Shown: piece after piece, positions 1 to 9,612 of the stretch
How positions within the stretch are numbered: the stretch's first letter is position 1
Layout: the number at the start of each line of letters is the position of its first letter
Source of the DNA: CAZPHU01 sp964419255
GTDB taxonomy: Bacteria > Fibrobacterota > Chitinivibrionia > Chitinivibrionales > CAYFVL01
Direction of reading: 5' to 3'
Assembly: GCA_964419255.1 (NCBI GenBank)
Contig: CAYQOU010000001.1
Location: 71,328-135,327 of the forward strand
DNA: 64,000 nucleotides
Position numbers and translations under genes: made by a program
The notes under the pieces: generated by a model
Database searches by the model: none
The model's input: the letters and a program-made list of their open reading frames with translations, nothing else
What the model was told of the DNA's origin: nothing

Positions 1-1
1 A

Positions 2-490
2 GGGGCTTCTTTTTTGTTTGTTAATTTTGGTGTGCCGCAATGGCAATCCGCGTTTCTGCAGCATCAGAAGGCGATCCGGTACAAAGAAAGTATCAGCAAA
101 GAAAACACGTATTCGGGAGTAAAAAAGGAGCTTGATGCTCAGAGGATGCAGTTGCAAAAACGCCTTAATATGCTCACCAGCGGCTTTACAGATCCCAAGG
201 ATCTGTCGGCGCTTCTGCAGACAATATTTGATAAAGCCTGGAAGTATGGACTGAAATTCGAAAGAACCGAACCACAGGCAGAGAAAAAGCAGGGATTGTA
301 TACCTATTATCCGATTATCTTCGATCTCAGTTCAGATTATCAATCATTGGCTGGATTTGTTTCCGAGCTGGAGCGCCTTCCTCATATGTTTCATGTCGAT
401 CGAATCGCCATGGCTGCTACCAAAAACGGCTATATCCAAACAAAGCTGCTCATCACGTGTTTCCTTCAACCGGATAGTGGACGGGAGTAA
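2..490 (+). CDS. PilO-like pilus/secretion inner-membrane protein (5' truncated)
   Basis: The reading frame is open to the left edge of the window, so the start lies upstream; an internal TTG at 14 is not a convincing start. The first visible residues (GASFLFVNFGVP) look like the end of an N-terminal membrane helix. A coiled-coil-like stretch and a compact C-terminal domain follow, with the pattern YTYYPIIFDLSSDYQSLAGF seen in PilO ferredoxin-like domains. PilO and GspM proteins bridge the inner-membrane platform of type IV pili and type II secretion systems. It is followed after 1 nt by a PilP/GspC-like gene and then pseudopilins, which supports the call. PilO versus GspM cannot be settled from the fragment. 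Confidence 0.72.
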   Translation, partial: GASFLFVNFGVPQWQSAFLQHQKAIRYKESISKENTYSGVKKELDAQRMQLQKRLNMLTSGFTDPKDLSALLQTIFDKAWKYGLKFERTEPQAEKKQGLYTYYPIIFDLSSDYQSLAGFVSELERLPHMFHVDRIAMAATKNGYIQTKLLITCFLQPDSGRE

Positions 491-491
491 C

Positions 492-971
492 ATGAAAGAA
501 TACTGGATGCCTGCACTACTCGGAGGGGCTGCTGTCGTGCTGATAGTGTATTCACTTACCACCATCGGCATGCATGTAGTCACCATTACTCATGAAAACA
601 ATACCGCTTTATCTGAAGACATGGTGGGTCTTCAAAATGACACAATAAAGCAGGCTCTGAGTGAAACTGATATGGTGGAGCCCTTTGAGTTAACTGCCGA
701 CATGCGGTCTCCTTTCAAATCCACTCACTACCGTCCCCGGAGAAAGAAAATCGTCTCACGGGGGCCTGCCTATAAGAGAGAACCCTTGCGACTCAAGGGG
801 ATACTGACAAAAGATAATTCCCTTGCTATTATCGAAAATGGCCGGGGTAAAACCTTTATCTGCAGAAAAGGTGATACCATCGGGGAGCAGGAGGTATATG
901 AAATAGGCTCAGAGGAGGTGGTTATGCGTGACAAACTGGGCACGTACCGAATCGCAGTTTCGCAAAAATAA
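492..971 (+). CDS. PilP/GspC-like inner-membrane pilus or type II secretion protein
   Basis: A protein of 159 residues. The ATG at 492 is chosen because it directly follows the previous stop and begins with a signal anchor (about residues 6-27); an upstream frame extension only overlaps the preceding gene. A basic linker leads to a small beta domain at about residues 95-157 (LRLKGILTKDNSLAIIENG, then FICRKGDTIGEQEVYEIG), the pattern of the GspC homology region and of PilP. Such proteins couple the inner-membrane platform to the secretin. The position between PilO-like and pseudopilin genes agrees. The family call is by domain pattern; which of the two systems it serves is open. Confidence 0.65.
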   Translation: MKEYWMPALLGGAAVVLIVYSLTTIGMHVVTITHENNTALSEDMVGLQNDTIKQALSETDMVEPFELTADMRSPFKSTHYRPRRKKIVSRGPAYKREPLRLKGILTKDNSLAIIENGRGKTFICRKGDTIGEQEVYEIGSEEVVMRDKLGTYRIAVSQK

Positions 972-994
972 CCGATAACCCGCCATATCCGATT

Positions 995-2368
995 ATGTAT
1001 AGAATCAGAAATCAGACCGGTTCGGTAGTAACCATTGTTCTCATCTTCTCCACCTGTGCATTCATTTCGGTGGCTACCTATTTTTTCTCCCAATACCGCC
1101 TGCGGAAAAGAGCCATACAGCGCCCGCTGCAGCTTCAGTCTCTTCTCGCGGCCAGATCGGGCATTCTTCTGGGAGTCGATCTCATAAACAAGAGCCGCAT
1201 TTACGATAATCAGACAGAGATAGATCCCATCGATGATCCTTTCGGGTTTGGATTATTCGAAGAAGAGGATGAATTCAGCGATGAGGAAGAGTTAGCGATC
1301 GGGGGAGAGCCGATTACCCTTTTCCCCTTTACCGATACCGGTTTCGGGGTTTGTACCCTGCAGGTTAAATCAGCGGGGAATTACCTTCAGCTGCGCTCGG
1401 TCGGCCACTATAGCAAAAAAAGTTCACAAGTGAGTGCAACGCTGGGATCCGTGCCGTTTATTTCACCGGATACTGTTTTGTATCTGGAAGTCGCAGGGAT
1501 TCCGGAGGGGGGATCGGTCAGCGGTATGGTCACCACCATCTCTTTACAGGGAGACTCAGGCAAGCCTTCCGGCTATACCATATCGCATAAGGATTTAAAA
1601 GAGAGTATTGATCAGTATCAGTCGCAAATATCGATCATTGACAGTGGGTTGCAGCATACACCATTGACTATTTCGGACAATGATGAACTGGATGAATTAC
1701 CCGAAAAAATAGAGGGCTCGCTGAGCCTTGACGGACAGTTTGTTGATCTGCACTGGAAAAGCGAGAGTACCTTTGTTATACTTGGAGACCTGCAGACGGT
1801 GGGTGATGTGGTTATCGAGGATGTAGAGCTTATCGTTGAGGGGGAGGTTAAGCTTTTTGACAAGACTACACTGAAAAACGTAACAATTTTCTCACAAAAC
1901 ACCGTCTTTTTAGCTAACCAGTCCCAATTCCAGGGACAGATAACATCGCAGGGGGATATAGAGATATACGATGATGCTGTGGTAGCCGCCCCGAGCTGCA
2001 TTGTCGCGGCAGGAACGCCGAAGAAAAAAGATGCGGAAGCTGAGGGTACGGATGAGAAATTTACGCTGTATGTCCGTAACCGGGCCACTGTCGATGCGGT
2101 TTTGATAAGCGCCAGTGATGGGGGGGGCATTCTGACGGAGGCGGAGACCGTTGCCAAAGGTATACTGTGGGCGGCAGGACGCGTATGCCATCAGGGGCAA
2201 CTCCAGGGGATTATCAGGGCCAAATGTCTGGTCAGTGAAGAAAATCCTTTTCTGACAGAGAAGAATGTCATGCAGGGAGCAGTTGAGCCGTTGGAAAGAG
2301 TATCGCATTACGTTTTTCCTTTCTATGTGGGAGATTTGAGCATTACAGCATGGAAAGAGGGGATGTGA
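995..2368 (+). CDS. GspK/PilX-like secreted protein with beta-repeat region
   Basis: A protein of 457 residues with an N-terminal hydrophobic helix (about 9-31) after a short basic leader, as in PilX/GspK-type minor pseudopilins, but without a clear GFTLIE motif. An acidic stretch lies near residues 75-100. From about 255 to 370 short hydrophobic/glycine repeats (for example GDVVIEDVELIVEGEVKLFD) resemble a bactofilin-like or parallel beta-helix fold. It is probably an extracytoplasmic part of the pilus or secretion apparatus. Its stop TGA overlaps the next ATG (TGATG), so translation is likely coupled. I do not recognise a specific family for the C-terminal half. Confidence 0.6.
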   Translation: MYRIRNQTGSVVTIVLIFSTCAFISVATYFFSQYRLRKRAIQRPLQLQSLLAARSGILLGVDLINKSRIYDNQTEIDPIDDPFGFGLFEEEDEFSDEEELAIGGEPITLFPFTDTGFGVCTLQVKSAGNYLQLRSVGHYSKKSSQVSATLGSVPFISPDTVLYLEVAGIPEGGSVSGMVTTISLQGDSGKPSGYTISHKDLKESIDQYQSQISIIDSGLQHTPLTISDNDELDELPEKIEGSLSLDGQFVDLHWKSESTFVILGDLQTVGDVVIEDVELIVEGEVKLFDKTTLKNVTIFSQNTVFLANQSQFQGQITSQGDIEIYDDAVVAAPSCIVAAGTPKKKDAEAEGTDEKFTLYVRNRATVDAVLISASDGGGILTEAETVAKGILWAAGRVCHQGQLQGIIRAKCLVSEENPFLTEKNVMQGAVEPLERVSHYVFPFYVGDLSITAWKEGM

Positions 2369-2775
2369 TGTCAAGGCTTTTGAAATGCGTGATGAACCAG
2401 AGCGGTTTTACTCTTATCGAGATTATTGTTGCCGCCGTAATCTTTACGGTGACATCTCTGTCGCTTGGTTTCTTTATGAGAACGGGAACGCTGGTGGGTA
2501 CCTATACCCGGGAGATCGATATAGCTTCGCGTCTGGCGCAAGATGAAGCTGAGAGGGTAAAAGCGGCTGTAAATGCTCAGCTGATGCTTAACGATACGAC
2601 TTACCAGGCGGTGGCAGGAGGAAGAGAGTTTTATGTGGAAAGGAAACAGGTGACACTTGATTCGTATACGGATGAAAGCTCTCCCGGTCATTCGGAAGCA
2701 CTCGAGTATTCCATCGAGATCAAAAAAGCAAATCTGGACAGTGCGATGATGGAATTTCGGGTGTTATACAAATGA
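2368..2775 (+). CDS. Type IV prepilin-like protein (GspI/PilV-like)
   Basis: The start is the ATG at 2368, overlapping the previous stop and preceded by AAAGAGGGG; an in-frame ATG at 2350 lies inside the upstream gene. The 135-residue product has the class III leader and cleavage motif SGFTLIEIIVAAVIFTVTS, whose Glu at mature position 5 is required by prepilin peptidase PilD, followed by the hydrophobic N-terminal helix. The rest is a short pseudopilin head. Size and position among minor pseudopilins suggest a GspI/PilV-like initiator subunit. The prepilin class is clear; the exact subunit is inferred. Confidence 0.8.
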   Translation: MSRLLKCVMNQSGFTLIEIIVAAVIFTVTSLSLGFFMRTGTLVGTYTREIDIASRLAQDEAERVKAAVNAQLMLNDTTYQAVAGGREFYVERKQVTLDSYTDESSPGHSEALEYSIEIKKANLDSAMMEFRVLYK

Positions 2776-2893
2776 ATAATTTGACTGTGTGGCCACGGCA
2801 GGGCGAACAGATGTGTTGCGTACTCCTACCTCAATCAATGGCCGCAGCACCAGCTTGCGTGCGGTAAAGCGGAATCGAAGAGAACCTTTATTT

Positions 2894-3421
2894 ATGATGA
2901 GAAAGACAAATCAAGCTTCTGGCTTTACACTTCTGGAGATTATGGTGGCTCTGTCTCTTAGCAGTGCACTTATTCTGACGGTATTGATCGTATGGAGAAA
3001 TATCAACACCCAGATGACCACATTCGGAGCGCAGACTCTTTTCGAGAGTGAGACCGGTCTGATCGCGGAAAATATTATGAGTGAACTGAAAAGAGCCAAC
3101 CGGATCATATCGATTCAGACAGACGCTGTCACATTCTCCTCTTCGAAAAATGATACCGTTTCCATCTCTTTTAGCGGAGAAGATCTGAAACGAAATGGAA
3201 AGGCTATACAAAATACCAGGAAAGATCTTTACATCACATCTTTTCATGTTGAATGGGATGATCTCAACGTTGATGAGGAGTCCCGGCGGATTCACAAGCT
3301 GATACGTTTTGCCATACGTTTTGAGGATCTATCCGGGGATACAATCACTCAGAGCCGGAATGTGGCGGTGCCCTATTTTTCCAGCCAGGATGAATCGGTT
3401 ACCGAGGATTGGCTCTTTTGA
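2894..3421 (+). CDS. Type IV prepilin-like protein (GspJ/PilW-like)
   Basis: I start it at ATG 2894 (a second ATG follows at 2897), because this puts the prepilin motif ASGFTLLEIMVALSLSSA after a short basic leader; the frame is open 105 bp further upstream but that part does not look like a leader. The product is 175 residues: a hydrophobic helix followed by a larger beta-rich head. This layout and length fit GspJ/PilW minor pseudopilins. It is the last gene of the operon. Its 3' end overlaps the 3' end of rsmI on the other strand by 23 bp, so the two transcription units converge without space for a separate terminator. Confidence 0.78.
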   Translation: MMRKTNQASGFTLLEIMVALSLSSALILTVLIVWRNINTQMTTFGAQTLFESETGLIAENIMSELKRANRIISIQTDAVTFSSSKNDTVSISFSGEDLKRNGKAIQNTRKDLYITSFHVEWDDLNVDEESRRIHKLIRFAIRFEDLSGDTITQSRNVAVPYFSSQDESVTEDWLF

Positions 3422-4094
3422 ATGAAAAGACACTGTTGAACAGAACCACCATCTCTCCTCTGGGTTTGTGCTGTTCGAAATGAACAAGCAGCTCGGCGGG
3501 CGTCCCTCGCAGAAATTCTTCATGCATTTTTGTCAACTCACGCGCAATAACCACCGCGATATCTCCTAAAATCTCATTCATTTCCGTAAGCACTTTTACT
3601 ACACGGTGAGGACTTTCAAAGAATATGACCGTTCGTTTTTCATCTTTATGGCGTGAAAAGAATGTTTTTCTTTTGCCTGATTTTGGTGGAAGGAAATTTT
3701 CGAATATGAAACGATCGCAGGGAAGGCCGCTTGCACTGATGGCGGCAATCAGTGAGGATGGTCCCGGAATGGGGATGACCGGTATCCGGTTGGCTATCGC
3801 CTCACGGGTAATGTAGAATCCGGGATCTGCGATACCGGGTGTGCCGGCATCCGTAATCAGTGCGACATCATTACCATCAAGCATATTCCGAATGATTCCG
3901 GCTGTGACTTTTTCTTTGTTGAAATCGTGGTAGATTTTCACCGGAGTGGTTATCTCAAACTGATCCATCAACCGGCGGCTGACACGTGAATCTTCAACGA
4001 GAATAAACGATACCTCTTTGAGTGTCTGTATCGCCCGTTGACTGATATCTCCCAGATTTCCGATAGGAGTGGCAACCAGATACAAGAAAGCCAT
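3399..4094 (-). CDS. rsmI: 16S rRNA (cytidine-1402-2'-O)-methyltransferase RsmI
   Basis: RsmI uses SAM to methylate the 2'-O of C1402 in the 16S rRNA decoding centre. The 231-residue protein shows the tetrapyrrole-methylase-like fold motifs: ATPIGNLGDIS at the N-terminus, EDSRVSRRL, the glycine-rich loop DAGTPGIADPG, IPGPSSLIAAISASGLP, and FFESPHRVV. The ATG at 4094 shares one base with the stop of the peptidase gene (TGATG) and has GGAAGG upstream; a TTG at 4097 is possible but less likely. It is somewhat shorter at the C-terminus than the E. coli enzyme, which is about 285 residues. It ends an eight-gene run. Confidence 0.93.
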   Translation of the reverse strand: MAFLYLVATPIGNLGDISQRAIQTLKEVSFILVEDSRVSRRLMDQFEITTPVKIYHDFNKEKVTAGIIRNMLDGNDVALITDAGTPGIADPGFYITREAIANRIPVIPIPGPSSLIAAISASGLPCDRFIFENFLPPKSGKRKTFFSRHKDEKRTVIFFESPHRVVKVLTEMNEILGDIAVVIARELTKMHEEFLRGTPAELLVHFEQHKPRGEMVVLFNSVFSFKRANPR

Positions 4095-7000
4095 CAAAAA
4101 CCTTCCAGTTTAACAATGCGAATAATTTTCTTGACAGTTCTTTTGCCGCTGCGGGCGGTCAGCTTTGCGTAATAGGTCCCGTTTGCAATCCTGTATCCAT
4201 TGTCGGTCAATCCGCTCCAGGCAATTTCCTGATAGCCGATACGGTGTGGATCAAGATCAAAGGAGGCGATTTTTTTGCTCGCTATAGTAAAAATACTTAA
4301 TGAAACGTCTTCCGCGATATCTGTCAACACAAAAGCGAACCGAACCTTCTTGCCCTTTTTACCGGTAAAAGGATTGGGATGACATGAGAAGAACTTGATG
4401 TTCAGTTTTTCTCCGGGCAGATACGCAAAGGTCTGCTCCGCCCTGTTTCCCGCCAGATCCCGGGCAATGACAGTCAGGGAATCTATTGTTTGTATAACCG
4501 GCGGTATGGCGGTAATCGTGATCGATGTCTGATTGTTTTCATCTGCTGCGAGGTTCCAGTAATCGGTTTCGAGTGTATCCTTGTTTTGAAGAAGGATAAT
4601 TGATTGTTTGTCGATACCGGAAGGGTCGTTTATAATAAACGTAAAGGGCTTATTGCGCGGTGTATAGTCAACGGTCTCCATTTCCCGTCCGCCAATAAGT
4701 GCCTGGATCTGAGGAGGCGTCGAATCATTTGTGGACCCATAGGCAAATGGGCCGGTCAGATGAGTGGGGGCACTCCTCATCCAATCGTCGCTGATGTCCA
4801 GACGGTATTTGCCCGACCAGGTGTGTGACAGAGTATCGAGATAGAAAAGCACTCCGGAGGCGATCCGGTCGTCGGTTGATTGCTGCGAATCACCGGTTAC
4901 CGCAGCTCTTACATGCCAGGACAAACTGTCTGATGGAGCCAGAGAGGGCCTGGAGCAGATACGCAAGGCACGTTTTCCGTCCTCCCCGATATGCAGCCAT
5001 TGCGATGGTGTGGAAAGCGGAGTCGCAGGCAGGGAGTGAGAGAGCAAAAACAGTCGGTAAGATTGACTGAGTGTGTCCCGGCCAACTATGGCGTATCCTC
5101 TACCAGGAGAAAACAGAGTATCGGACGGGAGGCGAACGTCCGCAAGGATGATCGTATCGGTAAAACTAATGGTATTATTGGCGTGGTTACTTTCCGAAAA
5201 TTCTGCTGTTTCGTTGAGATGTGCTGAAAAAGTAAATATGCCGGTGGTGTCGGGAATGGGAACGGTGAGCTGCACGGTTGATCCGGGGGCAAGGGAATCG
5301 GCGGTTTGCATGTGTGCGATGCTGTGTCGTATGCTGTCACTTCTGAAAACTGACAACTCGAACGGGGGAGCAGTCGCATTACCCTGATTCAGCACTTCGT
5401 AGCGTACCCGCAGAGAATCGTTTTCCCAGATCAGTTTTGTACCGCTCATCAAGGTGAATGTCAGGTCGGGTTGCGACCGCAACGGAAAAGGAATGACTTC
5501 GGTTTCACCGGCAGCCCCGAGTATTCGAAATTTGACATACAGAGCCATTCTCGGCTGTAAAGCGTCCGGAGGATTCTCTAGAATGATTGGCGCTGCATTA
5601 TGCCATTGGTCTGAAGAGTCTCTCTCCATGCGCACCGGTGCATACAAATCAAAGTCGGGCTCCTGACTGTTTCGGGAGTCAAGTGTATAAAGGCAGACGA
5701 CCTGTGGCTCAGGTAGAGAATCCGGGGCCGCAATTTTGCAGGATACGGAAACGGTGTCACCAAGGCTTGGAAATGAGGGGCTGATACGTGTCTCATGAAT
5801 AGCGATAGTATCTTTTGAGAACTGTGTCCATCCGACTACCTCAATTGAATCATTCCATGCGTAAACCCGTATCGTGGCATCTGAGATCGTTGCGGACTCC
5901 TTGACCGGAAACGAGTATCTGAGCCGCCCGTTTTCGACAGATATCAGTTTATCCTCCCAGATATTACCCTGAGCGGAAATACAGATACGCGCCATTCCGG
6001 AGTCAACCGGAAGTGTCGAGCCGCTTATCCGAAGGGTATCCCCGTGTTCGAGAAGGTCGTGATCAACCGATAGATTCAGTGTGTCTTCAATCACCTGTAT
6101 TGGAAGAGCGGGATCACCGAGAAGATTGTATTGTCGAATGACCGGAAGAGCCTGGAACTGATACATGACAAGGGCGAGAAGCTCGGAGTGCCTGATAAGA
6201 TCTCCCAGTGTTTTAAACGAGCCGTGTACGAGGTTTTCCAGAAGTATTCGATTGAATCGTAAATCTATATCTTTGAGCGTATAGGCTGAAGCCCCGTAGA
6301 AAGCAATAGCTCCGTCATAGCTGTTTCTGACAAACTCTTCCCCCAACGATTTGTAAAAGACACTTTCGAAAAATCCGGTCAGGCAGGTGAAGCTGAATAT
6401 CACCGGCAGTCGCCCGCCGCGTCCCCATTGGCTGTTATGAAGACGCGGCAGGTCTTCGTAGGAGAAAAACCGGCTGTCCGACCAGATGTTGCCCCCCCCA
6501 TGGCCGGCGAAATTCAAAAAATTGATACCCGAATTGATATAGCCCGCCATCTTCGAGGCGGCGATCTCCTGACTACGGTAATAAGGGGATTGAGGATCGG
6601 CATCCATGCGAACGATATTGAAACGCTGATTAATCACATTCGAGTGGACCATATCGTTGAATTCAGTAAAATCAGGCTCATAACCTCCCGCAAGAAGCAG
6701 ATTGTCGCGCCAGTAACCACGTTGCGGATAACGAATATAGTTGATTGTTTTCTCAACCATAATCTGTAGATCTTCAACATTTCTGGCCGGAAACCTGCCG
6801 ACAGCCAGATCCGGGAAATTGTCTCCACCTCTGGCGGTCACGAAATAGCCATCATCCGCAGCGGGTCCCCATCCTGGAACCCGTGAAAGATGTGTTGGCA
6901 CCAGCGTCAGGTTTTCTCTTTTCTTGTAATGGTCATGAGTGGCATCGCCTGCAAGCAGCAGGTACTTCAGAGTAGAGCGTGGTTGCGTAGCAAAAATGTG

Positions 7001-8770
7001 TCGGATCAGTTTTTGTATCCCGGCGGGATCCTGGATGCCGTGGGAGAACCTGTTATATATATCCTCAACGGCAATTATTTCCGTGCGTAATCCTCTCTGT
7101 TCGTGAAGCTCTGCCAGCGGTGCAAGAGCCGGTATAAGTGAATCGACGGTCACCATCAGGTACTCAACATCATGAAAGTTCCAGTCGCTTTCTATGGTGT
7201 CAAGCACCACCCCGGCAGGGATTAGCCGTTTACCATGAGAAACCGCAACGAATCGTGTCGGTCGGATAATACTATCCTGAAATACAACATCATATTTTTC
7301 TGTTCTTTCATTGCGCCTGTTTTCCAGCTGTGTGAAGAAGCGACCGTGAGTGATATCCCATACCGAAATATCCGGAGAATCAAAGCCGCTTAAGGTAAAT
7401 TGGAAAAGGCCGTTGGTGTCTTGAGGACTGCTGCGGAAAAAAAGCGTATTGTCGAGGGCTTCGTGGTTTCTCATATACTCCAATTCGATCCAGTTTAAGG
7501 CAGAGCGATCGATAAACGACCGGTCGGGAGTGCGGAAAATTATCCTGTTTCTGCCATTGCGAAGCTGTTGTATCGGAAACGGTTCGCTTTCAAATATAAA
7601 GCTGTTTTGTCCATCCCATGAAGCAATCTGCGGTGAAGAGCCGGGTTGATCATCGTTGAGCAATATCTCTACCCTGTGATCATCGGAAACACTGTTGTTA
7701 CTGCTGAGCCCCATAAAGGAGACGCGCAAGCGTGCGGTAAAATTCTGGTTTCGGGATGGGCCGGGAACATCAATTGCGTATTCGGTCAGTTCCCGGTTTC
7801 CGATAAACCCCCAATACCAATTGTCAACGGTATCGTACTGCTGAGGATTATGAGACATTTGCTCGACATCGTAAATGGAGCCAAGCCATCGAATATCGGA
7901 ATCCTCCTCGAAGTGAAGCGTGTCGGGAAACTCTCGTGCATTCATAAGAGTTTTATCATCCGTGGTATCGATGACAAAAAGATTATCTCGTTTCCGTGCA
8001 CCCGATACCTCGGCAACTCTGAGCGCCACTCCTGGAAGTTCCCACACCAACCAGTACACCTCCGCACGGGCGTATTGATTCAAATGAAGGTTTTTTCCCT
8101 TTAGGGGGTGGGCATAGAAGGAAATGAAGTCGCTGGATTCGAAATCGTGAGAGGACTGCGCCTGGACACGCAAGGGGAGTTCTTTTCCTCTGTTAAATAA
8201 CCGGAGTGAGTGAGGAGCTATTCGGGACAGAGGAACTCCGGCTTCCTGCAGCTGTTCGCCTGTCAAATGATAGATACCTTCCTGCTCGATAGACATACGT
8301 AAACCGGTACGGAAAGCTGGGGGTGTGATTTCATCGGTAGAAATTTTCTTGAGCCCGGGCTGGAGAGGAAGGCTTAGAATACCATTTGTATCTTTTATAG
8401 ACCGGCCTGTCGGCGAAAAAACCGTTCGGTCGGTTTGTATGGTAATCGAGCCTGTCGCAGAAGGGTAAGAACCTTCCGATCCCGTAGTGAAGCTCAGCCA
8501 TTGAAGGTAGCGGTCTCCAAACCATCCGCGGCTCAACACTTGCAGATCACCGCGAGACATATTCTCGTGCATCACATATCCGTGACAGGATGTGTTCTCG
8601 GTTAATGTCAGTGCAAAATAAAGTGTAATGGGCCCTGCTTGACGGCGCTCGAAGTCATTCAGTTCGTAAGTGACGTTTATGCTGCTGCCGGTCACTCTGT
8701 CGACTGTATAAGTAGCGGCATCGATTCTGCAGATAATTGTAAGTAGAAAAATGCAAAGTAGCCCAGTCAC
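4094..8770 (-). CDS. Gingipain-like C25 cysteine peptidase (PorU-like), secreted
   Basis: A 1,558-residue exported protein starting at GTG 8770, directly after the stop of the upstream lipoprotein gene. Residues 2-18 form a signal peptide. The middle (about 530-910) is a C25 peptidase domain: the catalytic His lies in NFAGHGGGNIW (about residue 755) and the Cys in FSFTCLTGFFE (about residue 795). Several Ig/CARDB-like beta domains follow. The last about 95 residues (NPFTGKKGKKVRF, then NGTYYAKLTARSGKRTVKK) form a FlgD-like beta-sandwich typical of exported FCB-group proteins. PorU-type C25 enzymes are sortases for type IX secretion; this one could instead be a secreted protease. No other type IX component is visible here. 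Confidence 0.82.
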   Translation of the reverse strand: MTGLLCIFLLTIICRIDAATYTVDRVTGSSINVTYELNDFERRQAGPITLYFALTLTENTSCHGYVMHENMSRGDLQVLSRGWFGDRYLQWLSFTTGSEGSYPSATGSITIQTDRTVFSPTGRSIKDTNGILSLPLQPGLKKISTDEITPPAFRTGLRMSIEQEGIYHLTGEQLQEAGVPLSRIAPHSLRLFNRGKELPLRVQAQSSHDFESSDFISFYAHPLKGKNLHLNQYARAEVYWLVWELPGVALRVAEVSGARKRDNLFVIDTTDDKTLMNAREFPDTLHFEEDSDIRWLGSIYDVEQMSHNPQQYDTVDNWYWGFIGNRELTEYAIDVPGPSRNQNFTARLRVSFMGLSSNNSVSDDHRVEILLNDDQPGSSPQIASWDGQNSFIFESEPFPIQQLRNGRNRIIFRTPDRSFIDRSALNWIELEYMRNHEALDNTLFFRSSPQDTNGLFQFTLSGFDSPDISVWDITHGRFFTQLENRRNERTEKYDVVFQDSIIRPTRFVAVSHGKRLIPAGVVLDTIESDWNFHDVEYLMVTVDSLIPALAPLAELHEQRGLRTEIIAVEDIYNRFSHGIQDPAGIQKLIRHIFATQPRSTLKYLLLAGDATHDHYKKRENLTLVPTHLSRVPGWGPAADDGYFVTARGGDNFPDLAVGRFPARNVEDLQIMVEKTINYIRYPQRGYWRDNLLLAGGYEPDFTEFNDMVHSNVINQRFNIVRMDADPQSPYYRSQEIAASKMAGYINSGINFLNFAGHGGGNIWSDSRFFSYEDLPRLHNSQWGRGGRLPVIFSFTCLTGFFESVFYKSLGEEFVRNSYDGAIAFYGASAYTLKDIDLRFNRILLENLVHGSFKTLGDLIRHSELLALVMYQFQALPVIRQYNLLGDPALPIQVIEDTLNLSVDHDLLEHGDTLRISGSTLPVDSGMARICISAQGNIWEDKLISVENGRLRYSFPVKESATISDATIRVYAWNDSIEVVGWTQFSKDTIAIHETRISPSFPSLGDTVSVSCKIAAPDSLPEPQVVCLYTLDSRNSQEPDFDLYAPVRMERDSSDQWHNAAPIILENPPDALQPRMALYVKFRILGAAGETEVIPFPLRSQPDLTFTLMSGTKLIWENDSLRVRYEVLNQGNATAPPFELSVFRSDSIRHSIAHMQTADSLAPGSTVQLTVPIPDTTGIFTFSAHLNETAEFSESNHANNTISFTDTIILADVRLPSDTLFSPGRGYAIVGRDTLSQSYRLFLLSHSLPATPLSTPSQWLHIGEDGKRALRICSRPSLAPSDSLSWHVRAAVTGDSQQSTDDRIASGVLFYLDTLSHTWSGKYRLDISDDWMRSAPTHLTGPFAYGSTNDSTPPQIQALIGGREMETVDYTPRNKPFTFIINDPSGIDKQSIILLQNKDTLETDYWNLAADENNQTSITITAIPPVIQTIDSLTVIARDLAGNRAEQTFAYLPGEKLNIKFFSCHPNPFTGKKGKKVRFAFVLTDIAEDVSLSIFTIASKKIASFDLDPHRIGYQEIAWSGLTDNGYRIANGTYYAKLTARSGKRTVKKIIRIVKLEGF

Positions 8771-9550
8771 CTAATCTGATCCTGCAAAAAAAGTTTTAGT
8801 CGATATGGAAGTCGGATCTTTCGCGCCAACGACCTGCAGCTTTACAGCCCAGGCAAAACCTGCTCCATTCAAGGAATCGTAGATGGAATCCGGAAGGGAA
8901 AAACTGACTTGTTCTTCTCTGTCACTGCCTATGTACTGATAGCCGCCTACCGGTCCACTCTGCCAATGTATTCGGAAGTCATTATAGAGGTATAGTTGTG
9001 ACACGCATGGGTTTGTTACATTGTAGATGCTCCAACGAAAGTGGTTTTCGGAGAGTGTGTCTGACGGTGACAGCAGTCTCACCAATGGAGCCAATGATAC
9101 AGTGCACACCGCAGAGGTGTCGCTGGATCGCTCGAGACTGTCTATTGAAAAAATTTGATAGAAGATTGCCTGAGTTTCCAGCCTGTCGACATCAAGCTCA
9201 TCAGCCGGATCAAAAAATTCCAGTGTCCGACCAGGTAGTGAGTGCTCCGAAGAAATGGTATCATTGGCAATCCGTCGGATAATCCGGTACTCTATCACGG
9301 AAATATCGCTGCCTGAGCGCTTTTCCCATTGTAGGTGTATTATTTCCCGAAGTTCGTCATCGACAGGTAAAACAGATATATCACTTTTAGTGAACAGAGG
9401 AGCCTCAAGCCTCTGGGGAGGCGGCGGATCGACAGTGGCGCAGGAAGAGCCATTAAGAACAATGAGATATAACATACCGAGAATGGTTACGCAAACCGTT
9501 TTCAGGTATACGGAAAACCATGGTATTGAAGGCTTGGGAGTTGGCCTCAT
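8771..9550 (-). CDS. Putative lipoprotein with fibronectin-III-like domain
   Basis: A 259-residue exported protein. The hydrophobic segment (about residues 14-36) ends in VLNGSSCATV, a plausible but imperfect lipobox, so attachment to a membrane by Cys37 is inferred. Residues about 45-150 read like a fibronectin type III domain (LPVDDELREIIHLQWEK, IEYRIIRRI), followed by a second beta domain. It ends exactly where the C25 peptidase gene begins (TAG then GTG), so the pair is almost certainly co-translated. The protein may be an accessory or anchoring partner of that peptidase. I do not recognise a named family. Confidence 0.62.
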   Translation of the reverse strand: MRPTPKPSIPWFSVYLKTVCVTILGMLYLIVLNGSSCATVDPPPPQRLEAPLFTKSDISVLPVDDELREIIHLQWEKRSGSDISVIEYRIIRRIANDTISSEHSLPGRTLEFFDPADELDVDRLETQAIFYQIFSIDSLERSSDTSAVCTVSLAPLVRLLSPSDTLSENHFRWSIYNVTNPCVSQLYLYNDFRIHWQSGPVGGYQYIGSDREEQVSFSLPDSIYDSLNGAGFAWAVKLQVVGAKDPTSISTKTFFAGSD

Positions 9551-9612
9551 GCATTTTACCCGGGATAACCGAATGAAAAGATTTTTAAGTAGGCGAAACA
9601 GCTCCCTTTATT

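Noticed and set aside
2776..2893. N-terminal extension of the second prepilin gene from 2789
   Set aside because: It would place a long non-leader segment before the prepilin motif; the ATG at 2894 gives the normal short leader.
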